Assembly (NCBI GenBank): GCA_029226085.1
Contig: JAQXXN010000204.1
Coordinates: 1-33,728 of the forward strand
DNA length: 33,728 nucleotides
Origin: Thermoflexaceae bacterium
Lineage (GTDB): Bacteria; Bacillota; Clostridia; Lachnospirales; Lachnospiraceae
Reading direction: 5' to 3'
Shown here in pieces: positions 1 through 9,175 of this stretch; the first letter of the stretch is position 1; each line of letters starts with the position of its first letter. The notes below the pieces were generated by a model. It was given only the letters and a program-made list of their open reading frames with translations. It was not told where the DNA came from and ran no database searches. A program made the translations under genes and the position numbers.

Positions 1-915
1 CCAGGAAGCATCAAAAGGATGCTCGGTTATCGGCATCAGCTCCACATGGGTGTAATGCATTTCCTTCACGTAGTCAATGACCATTGGGGCAAGTTCACGG
101 TAATTGTAAAATTCCCGTCCGTCCGTTGGTTTCTTAAAGGAGCCAAGATGGAGCTCAAGGACAGAAACAGGTGATTTTAAGGCAGAAGTCTTATCACGCA
201 GGTCAAGCCAGTTTTTATCCTCCCATTTAAAATTGGAAATATCATAAACCACGGAAGCATTACCCGGACGCAGTTCGGATTCAAATGCGTACGGGTCTGA
301 TTTTAAAATGACAAGACCGCCTTTGCACTTGATTTCATATTTGTAAAGTTCCCCGGTCCAGACACCCGGAATGAAAAGATCAAAGACACCGCTTTCGTAG
401 TCCTTTCTCATCTGATGGGTGCGTCCGTCCCAGTTATTAAAGTCGCCGACAACACTGACTCTTACTGCATTTGGAGCCCATACGGAAAAATGCGTGCCAA
501 GAACACCGTCTACTTCCGTGACATGTGCACCGAGGAGGTCATAGATACGGTAATTAATACCCAGTTCGAATTCCTTTAAGGCTTCACGGCTTACCGGATA
601 GTCATAGGCATACGGGTCACGGATTTCCTTGCTCTGTCCGTCAGGAAATGTGATGAATAAGGTGTATTTTACTTTTTTACGACCCGGTATCAGAACGGCA
701 AAATATCCGGCTTCGTCTACTTCTTCCATAGGATAGTTTTTCTTCTGGCCGTCTACTTTTACCACAATGCAGGATGCACCGGGTATGAATGCCTGGATTA
801 ACAGGCCTGCCGGGGTAACGTGCGGTCCCAGGTAGTCGTGCGGGTTATCACATTCGGAGTAAATAATGCCTTCGATTTCCGGCCAGTTCATTAATTTGTA
901 TAATTTCTTGTCCAT
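1..915 (-). CDS. glgB: 1,4-alpha-glucan branching enzyme, N-terminal part (runs off the window start)
   Basis: Reverse-strand translation reads MDKKLYKLMNWPEIEGIIYSECDNPHDYLGPHV...GTHFSVWAPNAVRVSVVGDFNNWDGR...YKYEI...DPYAFESE. The CBM48/GlgB 'FSVWAPNA..V.VVGDFN.WD' signature is present. A GGAGGG RBS precedes the ATG at 915. Confidence 0.93.
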   Translation of the reverse strand, partial: MDKKLYKLMNWPEIEGIIYSECDNPHDYLGPHVTPAGLLIQAFIPGASCIVVKVDGQKKNYPMEEVDEAGYFAVLIPGRKKVKYTLFITFPDGQSKEIRDPYAYDYPVSREALKEFELGINYRIYDLLGAHVTEVDGVLGTHFSVWAPNAVRVSVVGDFNNWDGRTHQMRKDYESGVFDLFIPGVWTGELYKYEIKCKGGLVILKSDPYAFESELRPGNASVVYDISNFKWEDKNWLDLRDKTSALKSPVSVLELHLGSFKKPTDGREFYNYRELAPMVIDYVKEMHYTHVELMPITEHPFDASW

Positions 916-947
916 AAAATCCCTCCAGTCAGTTCAAAGTGTGTTGT

Positions 948-1270
948 GAATCTGCGGGTCAAAAGCATCTGCATGGGTGGTACGCTTCCCTTACGGAGCC
1001 GGAGGGATTCTCCATCATCGGATGCGGTATTCGAATATAAGAAATTCTAAATGTTCCATGGGAAGGATATGGTTTCTGACGCAAACGGCTTCCAATCCGA
1101 CATCCTGTCGGGTGGAAGCCTTTCCAGCCAGCCGTGGCTGGAATTGCTGTATATCGGATGCAACATTAAGAATTTCTAATATTCTTCATAATGCATCCGA
1201 TGATGGAGAACTCCTCCGACTCTGTAAGGAAAACGTACCACCCATGCAGATGCTTTTGACCCGCAGATTC
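948..1270. repeat. 323-bp near-palindromic element: 78-bp terminal inverted arms, longer imperfect stem, two apical hairpins (MITE-like or structured RNA)
   Basis: Arms 948-1025 and 1193-1270 are reverse complements at 72 of 78 positions (hand-aligned). Pairing continues inward with few interruptions (GAATATAAGAAATTCTAAATGTT vs GAATATTAGAAATTCTTAATGTT). The apex holds two hairpins: GGCTTCCA-AT-CCGACA-TCC-TGTCGG-G-TGGAAGCC (1087-1120) and TTCCAGCCA-GCCG-TGGCTGGAA (1122-1143). Confidence 0.9.
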
Positions 1271-1406
1271 TTATATATATTTATATCTATTTTAACATTT
1301 GAGGAAGGAATAATCTACTAGAAAATGAAGTGTGCGTGTGGTATACTGATAAATACATGTATAAGTGTATCAGTAATATTCAGGATAAGGATGGAGGATT
1401 TCAGTC

Positions 1407-2243
1407 ATGAGGCATGAGACATTTGAGATTGAGATAGATTATGGGAAACTGGGAATTACGCATAATGAGGTGAAGGCAACATATACTACCTATCTTCTGG
1501 ATGTGTATCCGGAGTATCAGAGGATTCGTAAGAGACCGCTGATTGTGATTTGTCCGGGCGGCGGGTATAATCATCATTCCCCAAGAGAGGGAGAAGCCAT
1601 TGCAATCCGCATGAACAGCCTTGGTTTTAATGCGGTGGTGCTTCGTTACAGTCTTTGTCCGAATGAATATCCTTGCGCACTTTATGAACTGGCATCTTTG
1701 GTTGCACTGGCACGAAAGAATGCAGAAGAGTGGAATATTGATGAGAACAAGATTATTGTGGCAGGATTTTCGGCAGGAGGTCATCTTGCGGCAAGTCTGG
1801 GAACCATGTGGAATCAGGGATTTATTGAGGATGCCCTGAAGGTTTCGGCAGAGGAAATCAAGCCGGACGGGCTGCTTCTTTCTTATCCGGTAATTACATC
1901 CGGTGAATTTGCACACAGGGGTTCTTTTGAGAAACTTCTCGGAACACAGTATGACCAAATGGTGGATAAGGTATCTCTTGAGAAACTTGTTAATAAAGAT
2001 ACGCCGGAGGCATTTATCTGGCATACCTTTGAGGATGGTTCTGTTCCGGTGGAGAATTCATTACTTTTTGCGGATGCATTAAGGAAGAATGGTATACATT
2101 TTGAACTGCATATTTTCCCGTATGGGGGACATGGTCTGGGACTTGCAACGGAAGAGACCAATACGAAAGAAGGCAACAAATTACAGCCGGAATGTGCCAT
2201 ATGGCCGGATATGTTTGCAACGTGGCTTAGAAATTTAAATTAG
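1407..2243 (+). CDS. alpha/beta hydrolase (acetyl-esterase / xylan-esterase-like)
   Basis: Oxyanion-hole region 'VICPGGGYNHHSPREGEAIA', nucleophile elbow 'GFSAGGHLAASLG', late 'HTFEDGSVPVENS' and catalytic His region 'FPYGGHGLG'. Confidence 0.88.
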   Translation: MRHETFEIEIDYGKLGITHNEVKATYTTYLLDVYPEYQRIRKRPLIVICPGGGYNHHSPREGEAIAIRMNSLGFNAVVLRYSLCPNEYPCALYELASLVALARKNAEEWNIDENKIIVAGFSAGGHLAASLGTMWNQGFIEDALKVSAEEIKPDGLLLSYPVITSGEFAHRGSFEKLLGTQYDQMVDKVSLEKLVNKDTPEAFIWHTFEDGSVPVENSLLFADALRKNGIHFELHIFPYGGHGLGLATEETNTKEGNKLQPECAIWPDMFATWLRNLN

Positions 2244-2283
2244 AAAGTAGATTGGATAATAAATTTTGACGAGGAGAATAACA

Positions 2284-3525
2284 ATGAAAACAAATACTGT
2301 AAAAGGAACCAACGACTATCTGCCATCCCAGGTGGCATTAAGGGATTATCTTCAGTCTGTGATTTTAAAGACCTATCAGAATCATGGTTTTGAAAGAATC
2401 ATGACACCGATTCTGGAGGACATTGAGAACCTTGATAAGAGTGAGGGCGGCGAAAATCTTAATCTAATCTTTAAGGTGTTAAAGAGAGGCGATAAGTTAA
2501 GTGAAGCCATTGAGAATCAGCAGTTTAAGGAAAATGAGCTGGCTGACATGGGACTGCGCTATGATCTTACCCTTCCGCTTAGTCGTTACTATGCGAATAA
2601 TCGTGCCAGACTTGGTTATCCTGTAAAGTGCATTCAGATTGACCGGGTTTACCGTGCGGAAAGACCGCAGAAGGGAAGATTAAGAGAATTTATCCAGTGT
2701 GATATTGACATTATCGGTTCTTCCTCCAATAGCTGTGAAATTGAGCTGATTGATACCACGGCAAAGGCACTTCTTGCAATCGGAATTAAGAATTTTGTGG
2801 TAAAGATTAATGACAGGAGATTATTAAAAAATGTACTTCTGACGGCAGGATTTTTACCGGAGCAGTTAGACAGTGTGTGCATTACCATTGATAAGTTTGA
2901 TAAGGTGGGGACAGACGGTGTCCGTGAAGAGCTGACGGAGAAAGGATTTGCAACGGAAAGCATTGAGAAAATGATTAACATTTTTGGCAACCTTCCGTTA
3001 TCCCTTGAAGATGTGAAAAAATACTGTACGGATGAGGAAGCCTTAAACAGCGTGGAAACCATAATGAATGCAGTGAATGAAATAAATGACGGAAATTATT
3101 CCATTCAGTTTGATATTTCACTTGTAAGAGGACAGGGATATTATACGGGAACTATTTTTGAAATCCAGAGTCTTGATTTTAAGGGTTCCATTGCAGGCGG
3201 CGGAAGATATGATAACCTGATTGGAAAGTTTATCGGCGAGGATATTCCTGCGGTGGGATTTTCCATTGGATTTGAGCGTATCTTTGCAATTCTTTCCGAA
3301 ACCGGATATGAGATTCCGGGAAAGAAGAAAATTGCTATGCTTTTTGATGAGGCAGATGTGGTTCCTGCATTAAAGAAAGCAGATGAACTTCGTGCGGATT
3401 ATGACGTGGTAATGTATGTGAAGCCAAAGAAGCTTGGAAAGTTTTTAAATAAGTTGGAAGAACAGGGGCTTGCCGGATTCTACAATTTCGGACAGGCGGA
3501 TGAAGTGAAGATTTTTGGAGAGTAG
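2284..3525 (+). CDS. hisS: histidine--tRNA ligase (class II HisRS/HisZ superfamily)
   Basis: 'KGTNDYLP', 'GLRYDLTLPLSRYYA', 'ERPQKGRLREFIQCDIDIIG', 'GQGYYTGTIFEIQ', 'AGGGRYDNLIG'. Start at 2284 after GAGGAG RBS. Short C-terminal domain. Confidence 0.82.
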   Translation: MKTNTVKGTNDYLPSQVALRDYLQSVILKTYQNHGFERIMTPILEDIENLDKSEGGENLNLIFKVLKRGDKLSEAIENQQFKENELADMGLRYDLTLPLSRYYANNRARLGYPVKCIQIDRVYRAERPQKGRLREFIQCDIDIIGSSSNSCEIELIDTTAKALLAIGIKNFVVKINDRRLLKNVLLTAGFLPEQLDSVCITIDKFDKVGTDGVREELTEKGFATESIEKMINIFGNLPLSLEDVKKYCTDEEALNSVETIMNAVNEINDGNYSIQFDISLVRGQGYYTGTIFEIQSLDFKGSIAGGGRYDNLIGKFIGEDIPAVGFSIGFERIFAILSETGYEIPGKKKIAMLFDEADVVPALKKADELRADYDVVMYVKPKKLGKFLNKLEEQGLAGFYNFGQADEVKIFGE

Positions 3526-3560
3526 GGTGTGCTTTCATACCGGGACAACGGGAGTTTGTA

Positions 3561-5624
3561 ATGGATAATTATTTGGAAATGATTCTTGAAAAACTGAATA
3601 ACCGCATTAAGGAACTGGACATTTCCATTGATGAGGGGGAAAAGGACATTGAGGAAATGCACGAGTACTACTGGTCCAATTATACGGAAATGGATGAGTA
3701 CGGCTATGAGAATTTCGATAACCAGCAGGCACTTCTTACACGGATTAATGCCAATTCCCAGGCATTGGATTTAAAGCGCCGCTTTAAGAAAATGCTGGAT
3801 TCGCCGTATTTTGGAAGGATTGATTTTGTCTATGACGGGGAAAGTGCGCCGGAAAGTTATTATATTGGCATAGGAAATTTCTCAGAGGGTGCCGGAAAGG
3901 CTCCGTTAATCGTGGACTGGAGAGCTCCGGTTGCAAGTCTTTTTTATGATTTTGATAAGGGAGAGGCCTCCTTTGCAACTCCGGAAGGTGTTTTGGAGGG
4001 GGAAATCACATCCAAGTGGCAGTATAAGATTAAGCAGGGGAAAATGGTCTATGCCTTTGAAAGTGATGTTAAGATTGATGATGAAATCTTAAAGAGCGAG
4101 CTTGGAAATAACGGTGACGTGAAGCTTAAGAACATTGTAAGTACCATTCAGAAGGAGCAGAATCAGATTATCCGTAATGTTCAGGATAAAATCATGGTGG
4201 TACAGGGTGTGGCAGGAAGCGGAAAGACTTCCATAGCGCTCCACAGGATTGCATATCTTCTGTATCACGACCGCAAGAACTTAAAGGCAGCCAATGTGCT
4301 GATTTTGTCACCAAACGGTGTGTTTACGGATTATATTTCCCATATTCTTCCGGAACTTGGGGAGGAAAATATCCGGGAAATGAGTTTTGATATTTTTGCC
4401 TACCGGGAATTAAAAGGAATTGCTGCAGACTGTGAGGAACGGTATGATCAGATTGAAAGGCTGCTTGCAGCAGAAAGTGATGAGCTTTATAAGGATTCGG
4501 ATATTGCAAAGAGGTATCATTATAAGCAGTCGAAAGAATTTGTCAATGAACTGAATGGATATGTGCTGGAACTGGAAAGCGAGCTTTTGAATTTTAAGAA
4601 TATTAAGTATAAGTTTGTTAGTAAATCCGCAAATGACATCATGGAGCTTTTTTATTACAAATTTCCGGATATTCCGCTGCTTTCACGAATGGAGGCTGTG
4701 GCAGAATATGTGATTGATGAAGCGGAAACGTTAAACGGAAGAAGTCTGGATGACATTGAGATGGCAATTATCATGGAATCCTTTAACCAGATGTATGTCA
4801 CAAAGGATATTTATAAGCTGTACAGTGAATTCTTAGAGCGAATGGACATGGCGGGACTTGCGGATGTACCACTTGAGGACAGGAAGCTTCGGTATGAAGA
4901 TGTATTTCCGGTGCTGTATCTTAAATATCAGCTTTTATCCCGTAAGGATAAGAGGGAGATTAAGCATCTGGTCATTGATGAAATGCAGGATTACAGCTAT
5001 ATCCAGTATCTGATTATTAAGAAATTATTTGACTGTAAGATGACAATTCTTGGGGACAAGGCTCAGACCATGGAGGAGAGAAAAAGTGATGTGATGAAGT
5101 TTCTTCCAAAGATTTTCGGAAGAGGGATTAAAATGCTATCCATCAACAAAAGCTACCGCCAGACGGTGGAAATTGCCACATATGCCAGGAATCTTACTGA
5201 TGATGAGGAGATAGAGCTTTTGGAACGGCATGGAAAGGAACCGGTCGTTCATAAGAATATTTCTTATGAGGAAAGTCTTAAGGAAGCTGCGGGAGTGCTT
5301 TGTGAAAATCTGGAAAGATTTGACACATTTGCGGTAATTACCATGTCGGAAAAGGATGCGGAGATGACTTATAAGAAGCTTAAGAAAATTCTTGAAGACA
5401 GTGGCGTGGATACCATGAAAAAATTGTCTTACATTAATCGTGACAGCAAGGAATTTAAGAGGGGAATTGTGGTAACAACCTTCTATCTTGCAAAGGGGCT
5501 GGAATTTGACCAGGTTCACTGCATTTACGAAGGGAAACTTGCAACACCTTTGCACAGACAGGCAAAGTATATCATGGCGACAAGGGCATTGCATGAATTA
5601 TATGTTTATGAGTATGAAAAATAG
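3561..5624 (+). CDS. helD: HelD-like UvrD/Rep-family ATPase (RNA polymerase recycling / DNA helicase IV-like)
   Basis: Walker A 'VVQGVAGSGKTSIALHRIAYLLYH', 'LILSPNGVFTDYISHILPELGE', Walker B-like 'HLVIDEMQDYS', 'LGDKAQTM', 'VTTFYLAKGLEFDQV'. N-terminal coiled-coil arm followed by 'DWRAPVASLFYDF', typical of HelD. Confidence 0.88.
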   Translation: MDNYLEMILEKLNNRIKELDISIDEGEKDIEEMHEYYWSNYTEMDEYGYENFDNQQALLTRINANSQALDLKRRFKKMLDSPYFGRIDFVYDGESAPESYYIGIGNFSEGAGKAPLIVDWRAPVASLFYDFDKGEASFATPEGVLEGEITSKWQYKIKQGKMVYAFESDVKIDDEILKSELGNNGDVKLKNIVSTIQKEQNQIIRNVQDKIMVVQGVAGSGKTSIALHRIAYLLYHDRKNLKAANVLILSPNGVFTDYISHILPELGEENIREMSFDIFAYRELKGIAADCEERYDQIERLLAAESDELYKDSDIAKRYHYKQSKEFVNELNGYVLELESELLNFKNIKYKFVSKSANDIMELFYYKFPDIPLLSRMEAVAEYVIDEAETLNGRSLDDIEMAIIMESFNQMYVTKDIYKLYSEFLERMDMAGLADVPLEDRKLRYEDVFPVLYLKYQLLSRKDKREIKHLVIDEMQDYSYIQYLIIKKLFDCKMTILGDKAQTMEERKSDVMKFLPKIFGRGIKMLSINKSYRQTVEIATYARNLTDDEEIELLERHGKEPVVHKNISYEESLKEAAGVLCENLERFDTFAVITMSEKDAEMTYKKLKKILEDSGVDTMKKLSYINRDSKEFKRGIVVTTFYLAKGLEFDQVHCIYEGKLATPLHRQAKYIMATRALHELYVYEYEK

Positions 5625-7935
5625 AATTAAAGTCTTAATGGTATTAATGTTGATTTTTGTGTCGGCAAATGTGCAGATGACTTATGCCGAAGACAATATC
5701 GATGCTTATTTTGAAGATGAATATGAGGGTACCAGCAATTATTACCGGACGGAAACAAGAACCAAGAAGGGATTGCAGGAAGCGTATTCCTATTCGGGAG
5801 CGTATGCGGATCTTGGAATCAGCCACACACTGATTAATGTCTGCTTAAACCAGCTCCTGAATGGAAATGTAAAACACGTCTATAACGGAAAGACCTATTA
5901 TTTCAATTATATTCCGGATTTGAGCACGGACGCGGTCATGGAGTTTAATCAAAATGATGTATGTGTGACGGTTGTTCTGCTTATGCAGATGGATTATCGT
6001 TCTTTATCCAATAATCTTATTTATCCAGGCGGAGTCGGCAATATTCATGAATTGTATTATGGCTGGAATGTTTATGATGAACAGGCAGTGGAGACGTTGT
6101 CTGCATTGATGGATTTTCTGGCATCCACTTATGGCAGGGAAGACTGTCATATTGATAACTGGATTGTGGGGAATGAAGTGAACATGCCGAATGCATGGAA
6201 TTATACGGGAACTACGTCTCTTTCTGTGAATGTGGATATTGCGGCAAGGTCATTTGTTATTGTAAATGATGCCATCAAACGATATAACAGCGGGGCAAGA
6301 GCGTATTTGTCCCTGGATCACAGCTGGACGCATAATGATGAGGGAAGAGGAATTGCAGGAAAGACGTTTTTAGATGCATTTGCGGTAAGAATCGAAGAAC
6401 TTTCACCGGGAATTGACTGGAATCTGGCGTATCATCCATATGCATCCATCATGACGGACTCGAATATCTGGAATTCCAGAAATGCATACCGCTATACGCC
6501 GGAGAGTGAAAATGCGGATTTTATCAGCGCAAGAAATCTGAATGTTCTGACGGATTATGTAAAATATAATTTTGGGGAGAATGTGCGGATTATTTTATCG
6601 GAGCAGGGATTTACGGTATATAACGGGCAGGAGGCAAAACAGGCGGCGGCACTTGCGTATACATATTATGCGGCAGAGTTTAATGACATGATTGATGCCA
6701 CGATGTTTCGTGCCCTTAAGGATGCTTCGGCTGAAATAAAGGATCATTTTTATTTCGGACTGTTAAACAGTGACGGAAGCAAACGACTTTCCTATGATGT
6801 GTTTAAATACATGGATACGGAAGAATGGGAAACCTATACAAAGGGATGCCTGGATACCATCGGTATCAGTCTGTGGAATGAACTGGTAACGTATTTTGAC
6901 GGGGAACGGTTTAAATTAAAACCTCTGGAGGAGCTGACCCTTAAAAAGACCGGGACAGTGCTTGCAGTGGGATACCGGGATAAACCGGAGTACACTGTTT
7001 ATCCGGAATTTGCTTCCACAAAGGGGCTAAAGTGGATTAGTGATGATGAAAGTGTGGTATCAATCGATGCCAATTCCGGGGAAATGACTGCAGTGGGAGC
7101 CGGAAGAACGGTTGTCATGGCAGTATGTGACGGCACAGAGTATGCAACCTGCATTGTGGTGGTCAAAGATACGGATGAAAGCAGGGGAAATGTGGAGAAC
7201 TTTATTAATGAGCTTTATGAGACTGTCACCGGGGCTAAGGCTTCGGATGAGGATCTGTTGAGTTACCGGGAACGGCTCATGAACCATTATATGACGGCGG
7301 CACAGGTTGCCTATGAAGTAATTGGCGGAAAAGAGGCAAATACCCCGTCTGAAACGGATGAAGAGTATGTGCGGCTTTTATACCGTGCAATGCTTGGATT
7401 ATCAGACGAGGAGATTGATACGGCGGATGTTGAAAAGTATGTAACCTGTCTTGATGCCGGAATGTCACGTGACAGAGTATTTGCTGACATGATTGCATTG
7501 ACGGAATTTGATTACCGGTGTTATGATTTTGATATTGATACAGGAAGTTTTGGTGACATTTATGCTTTGCGGAACCTGAATCAGACAAGCTACAACCGTA
7601 ATTCGGATGTAACATATTTTGTTGTAAAAACAATGGAACGGATGCTGGGACGCAAACCGGGTGAGGAAGAACTAAAGGGTCTGTGTTCCAGGCTGCTTTC
7701 TTCCAGCGTCAGCAAAGGTGATATCATTGAGACAATTTTTAAGTCAGAAGAATTTACGGCAGAGAATGTTTCGAATGAGGAACTTCTGGACATGCTGTAT
7801 GATGTTACCGGAATTGTGAGGATTAATCCAATTACAAGCCGGATATGGCTTAAGTTAATGGAGAGTAATGCAGTGGAACGGGAAGAGGTTGTAAAAGAAT
7901 TTATACGTTACATGACAGGGGAGGCTGTTTCATGA
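5614..7935 (+). CDS. secreted DUF5722-like (putative glycoside hydrolase) protein with Ig-like (BIG2) and DUF4214 regions
   Basis: Signal peptide MKNRIKVLMVLMLIFVSANVQMTYA. TIM-barrel-like module with 'NWIVGNEVNMP' and 'RIILSEQGF', then a BIG2-like segment 'LKWISDDESVVSIDANSGEMTAVGAGRTVV', then DUF4214-like repeats 'YVRLLYRAMLGL' and 'FKSEEF'. Start choice 5614 (ORF open from 5488) is uncertain; it overlaps the helD stop. Confidence 0.75.
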   Translation: MKNRIKVLMVLMLIFVSANVQMTYAEDNIDAYFEDEYEGTSNYYRTETRTKKGLQEAYSYSGAYADLGISHTLINVCLNQLLNGNVKHVYNGKTYYFNYIPDLSTDAVMEFNQNDVCVTVVLLMQMDYRSLSNNLIYPGGVGNIHELYYGWNVYDEQAVETLSALMDFLASTYGREDCHIDNWIVGNEVNMPNAWNYTGTTSLSVNVDIAARSFVIVNDAIKRYNSGARAYLSLDHSWTHNDEGRGIAGKTFLDAFAVRIEELSPGIDWNLAYHPYASIMTDSNIWNSRNAYRYTPESENADFISARNLNVLTDYVKYNFGENVRIILSEQGFTVYNGQEAKQAAALAYTYYAAEFNDMIDATMFRALKDASAEIKDHFYFGLLNSDGSKRLSYDVFKYMDTEEWETYTKGCLDTIGISLWNELVTYFDGERFKLKPLEELTLKKTGTVLAVGYRDKPEYTVYPEFASTKGLKWISDDESVVSIDANSGEMTAVGAGRTVVMAVCDGTEYATCIVVVKDTDESRGNVENFINELYETVTGAKASDEDLLSYRERLMNHYMTAAQVAYEVIGGKEANTPSETDEEYVRLLYRAMLGLSDEEIDTADVEKYVTCLDAGMSRDRVFADMIALTEFDYRCYDFDIDTGSFGDIYALRNLNQTSYNRNSDVTYFVVKTMERMLGRKPGEEELKGLCSRLLSSSVSKGDIIETIFKSEEFTAENVSNEELLDMLYDVTGIVRINPITSRIWLKLMESNAVEREEVVKEFIRYMTGEAVS

Positions 7936-8702
7936 GAAGGTATGACTATGACATGAAAAAAACATATCGATATATTGTCATGCTGATTGCTGTTTTTTTG
8001 TTGTTTCTATGCGGCGTTTTTTTGTTCCTTTACAGGATGGAGATAAAAAAGTATCAATGGGTACAGTTACAACGGGAGAATCTGGAATATATCTTTGATG
8101 ATTCTGCGCCATGCAGACTGCTGAAACTTTCTGACGCTGAGGAATTGTATCAGGAGGTTTATGAAACAGCGTATGATTTTGATGGTGACAAAATAGCGGA
8201 ACCGGTACAGATTATTTTTGAAAGACAACCGGAACAGAAATTAGTGACAATTACGGCAGAGGGAATAGAACCGGTACAGGTGGTGTTGGATTGTCCGGAC
8301 GGATATCAGATGTCCTGTGTGATAACGGGAATTGACGGGAAAACGGGGCAACAGCTTGGAATCGTGGAATCGGTCTTTTCACCGGAAGAAGGAAAAGGAT
8401 ATCTGAACTGCCATTTATTTTCCTTTAAGGATAATTCATTTGTAAAAAGTGCTGATTATACTTATTCCGGTGTGATTGGCGGCCCGGGTCATATGGTGGA
8501 AGGCTGTGTGGAAAATTCCATGCCGGAGAATGCATATGTTTATGATGTGCAAACCAGCCAGAATGAGTATATTTATGAGAGGTCGGTTATTCTTGCGGAC
8601 ATGAAGGATGTGGGACTGAGGTTACCGTATGAGACGATGGGGAAGTTTCAGGTGAGGTATAAGAGGAATGTTACGGGATTGTTTTATGTGATTGTGTATT
8701 AA
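7932..8702 (+). CDS. membrane-anchored hypothetical protein
   Basis: ATGA overlap with the upstream stop (7932-7935), single N-terminal TM 'YIVMLIAVFLLFLCGVFLFLY', extracytoplasmic domain with 'DFDGDKIAEPVQI'. Confidence 0.75.
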   Translation: MRRYDYDMKKTYRYIVMLIAVFLLFLCGVFLFLYRMEIKKYQWVQLQRENLEYIFDDSAPCRLLKLSDAEELYQEVYETAYDFDGDKIAEPVQIIFERQPEQKLVTITAEGIEPVQVVLDCPDGYQMSCVITGIDGKTGQQLGIVESVFSPEEGKGYLNCHLFSFKDNSFVKSADYTYSGVIGGPGHMVEGCVENSMPENAYVYDVQTSQNEYIYERSVILADMKDVGLRLPYETMGKFQVRYKRNVTGLFYVIVY

Positions 8703-8860
8703 GGTAGTATGGAAAAACAAGTTAGAAAAAGAAATCATCGGATTTTATCTTGCGGACAAGTAAGGAATATTTGGAAGTATCTTAATTTACAGGGGGAGGA
8801 GAAAAATAATGAATGGAACAATTGGTAGAAGAATGGGCAATTAATACGAATATATTTATA

Positions 8861-8914
8861 AAAAAAGCTGTAAGGATGTCAAAGTACGGTATTTGCATCT
8901 TTACAGTTTTTTTT
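8861..8914 (+). terminator. Rho-independent terminator (or attenuator) downstream of the DUF5722 operon
   Basis: CTGTAAGGATG (8868-8878) pairs with CATCTTTACAG (8896-8906), one G:U, followed by eight T residues. Confidence 0.8.
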
Positions 8915-9175
8915 ATGTCTATATTAATGGGTGATAAAATTTTATGCAATGTTATAGGAGTAAGTTATAAGAATTTTTTCAGATTAGACAAGATACAATT
9001 ATTATTATGCACAATTGTTATAGAAAATATAACTTTGCGATGGTTTTGCATAGTTCATTAATAAAGTACAATACATTTAGATAATTATATCATTTAATAA
9101 GTTAATTTGGTAAATAAAATACAAAAGAGATGGTAGAATTAATAAAATATATTGCGAAAGGAGAAATAAAAATAT

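Noticed and set aside
977-1321. 114-aa ORF on the plus strand
   Set aside because: It lies almost entirely inside the 323-bp palindromic element. Composition and lack of RBS fit chance translation of a repeat.
1401-2220. Antisense ORFs opposite the esterase (207, 105 and 68 aa)
   Set aside because: Shadow ORFs opposite a clear coding gene; residues show no recognisable family. The same applies to the other antisense ORFs, such as 2649-3062, 5136-5594, 13728-14213, 19388-19981 and 27967-28623.
8813-9061. 82-aa ORF
   Set aside because: Contains a strong intrinsic terminator and AT-rich low-complexity translation; not reported as a CDS.
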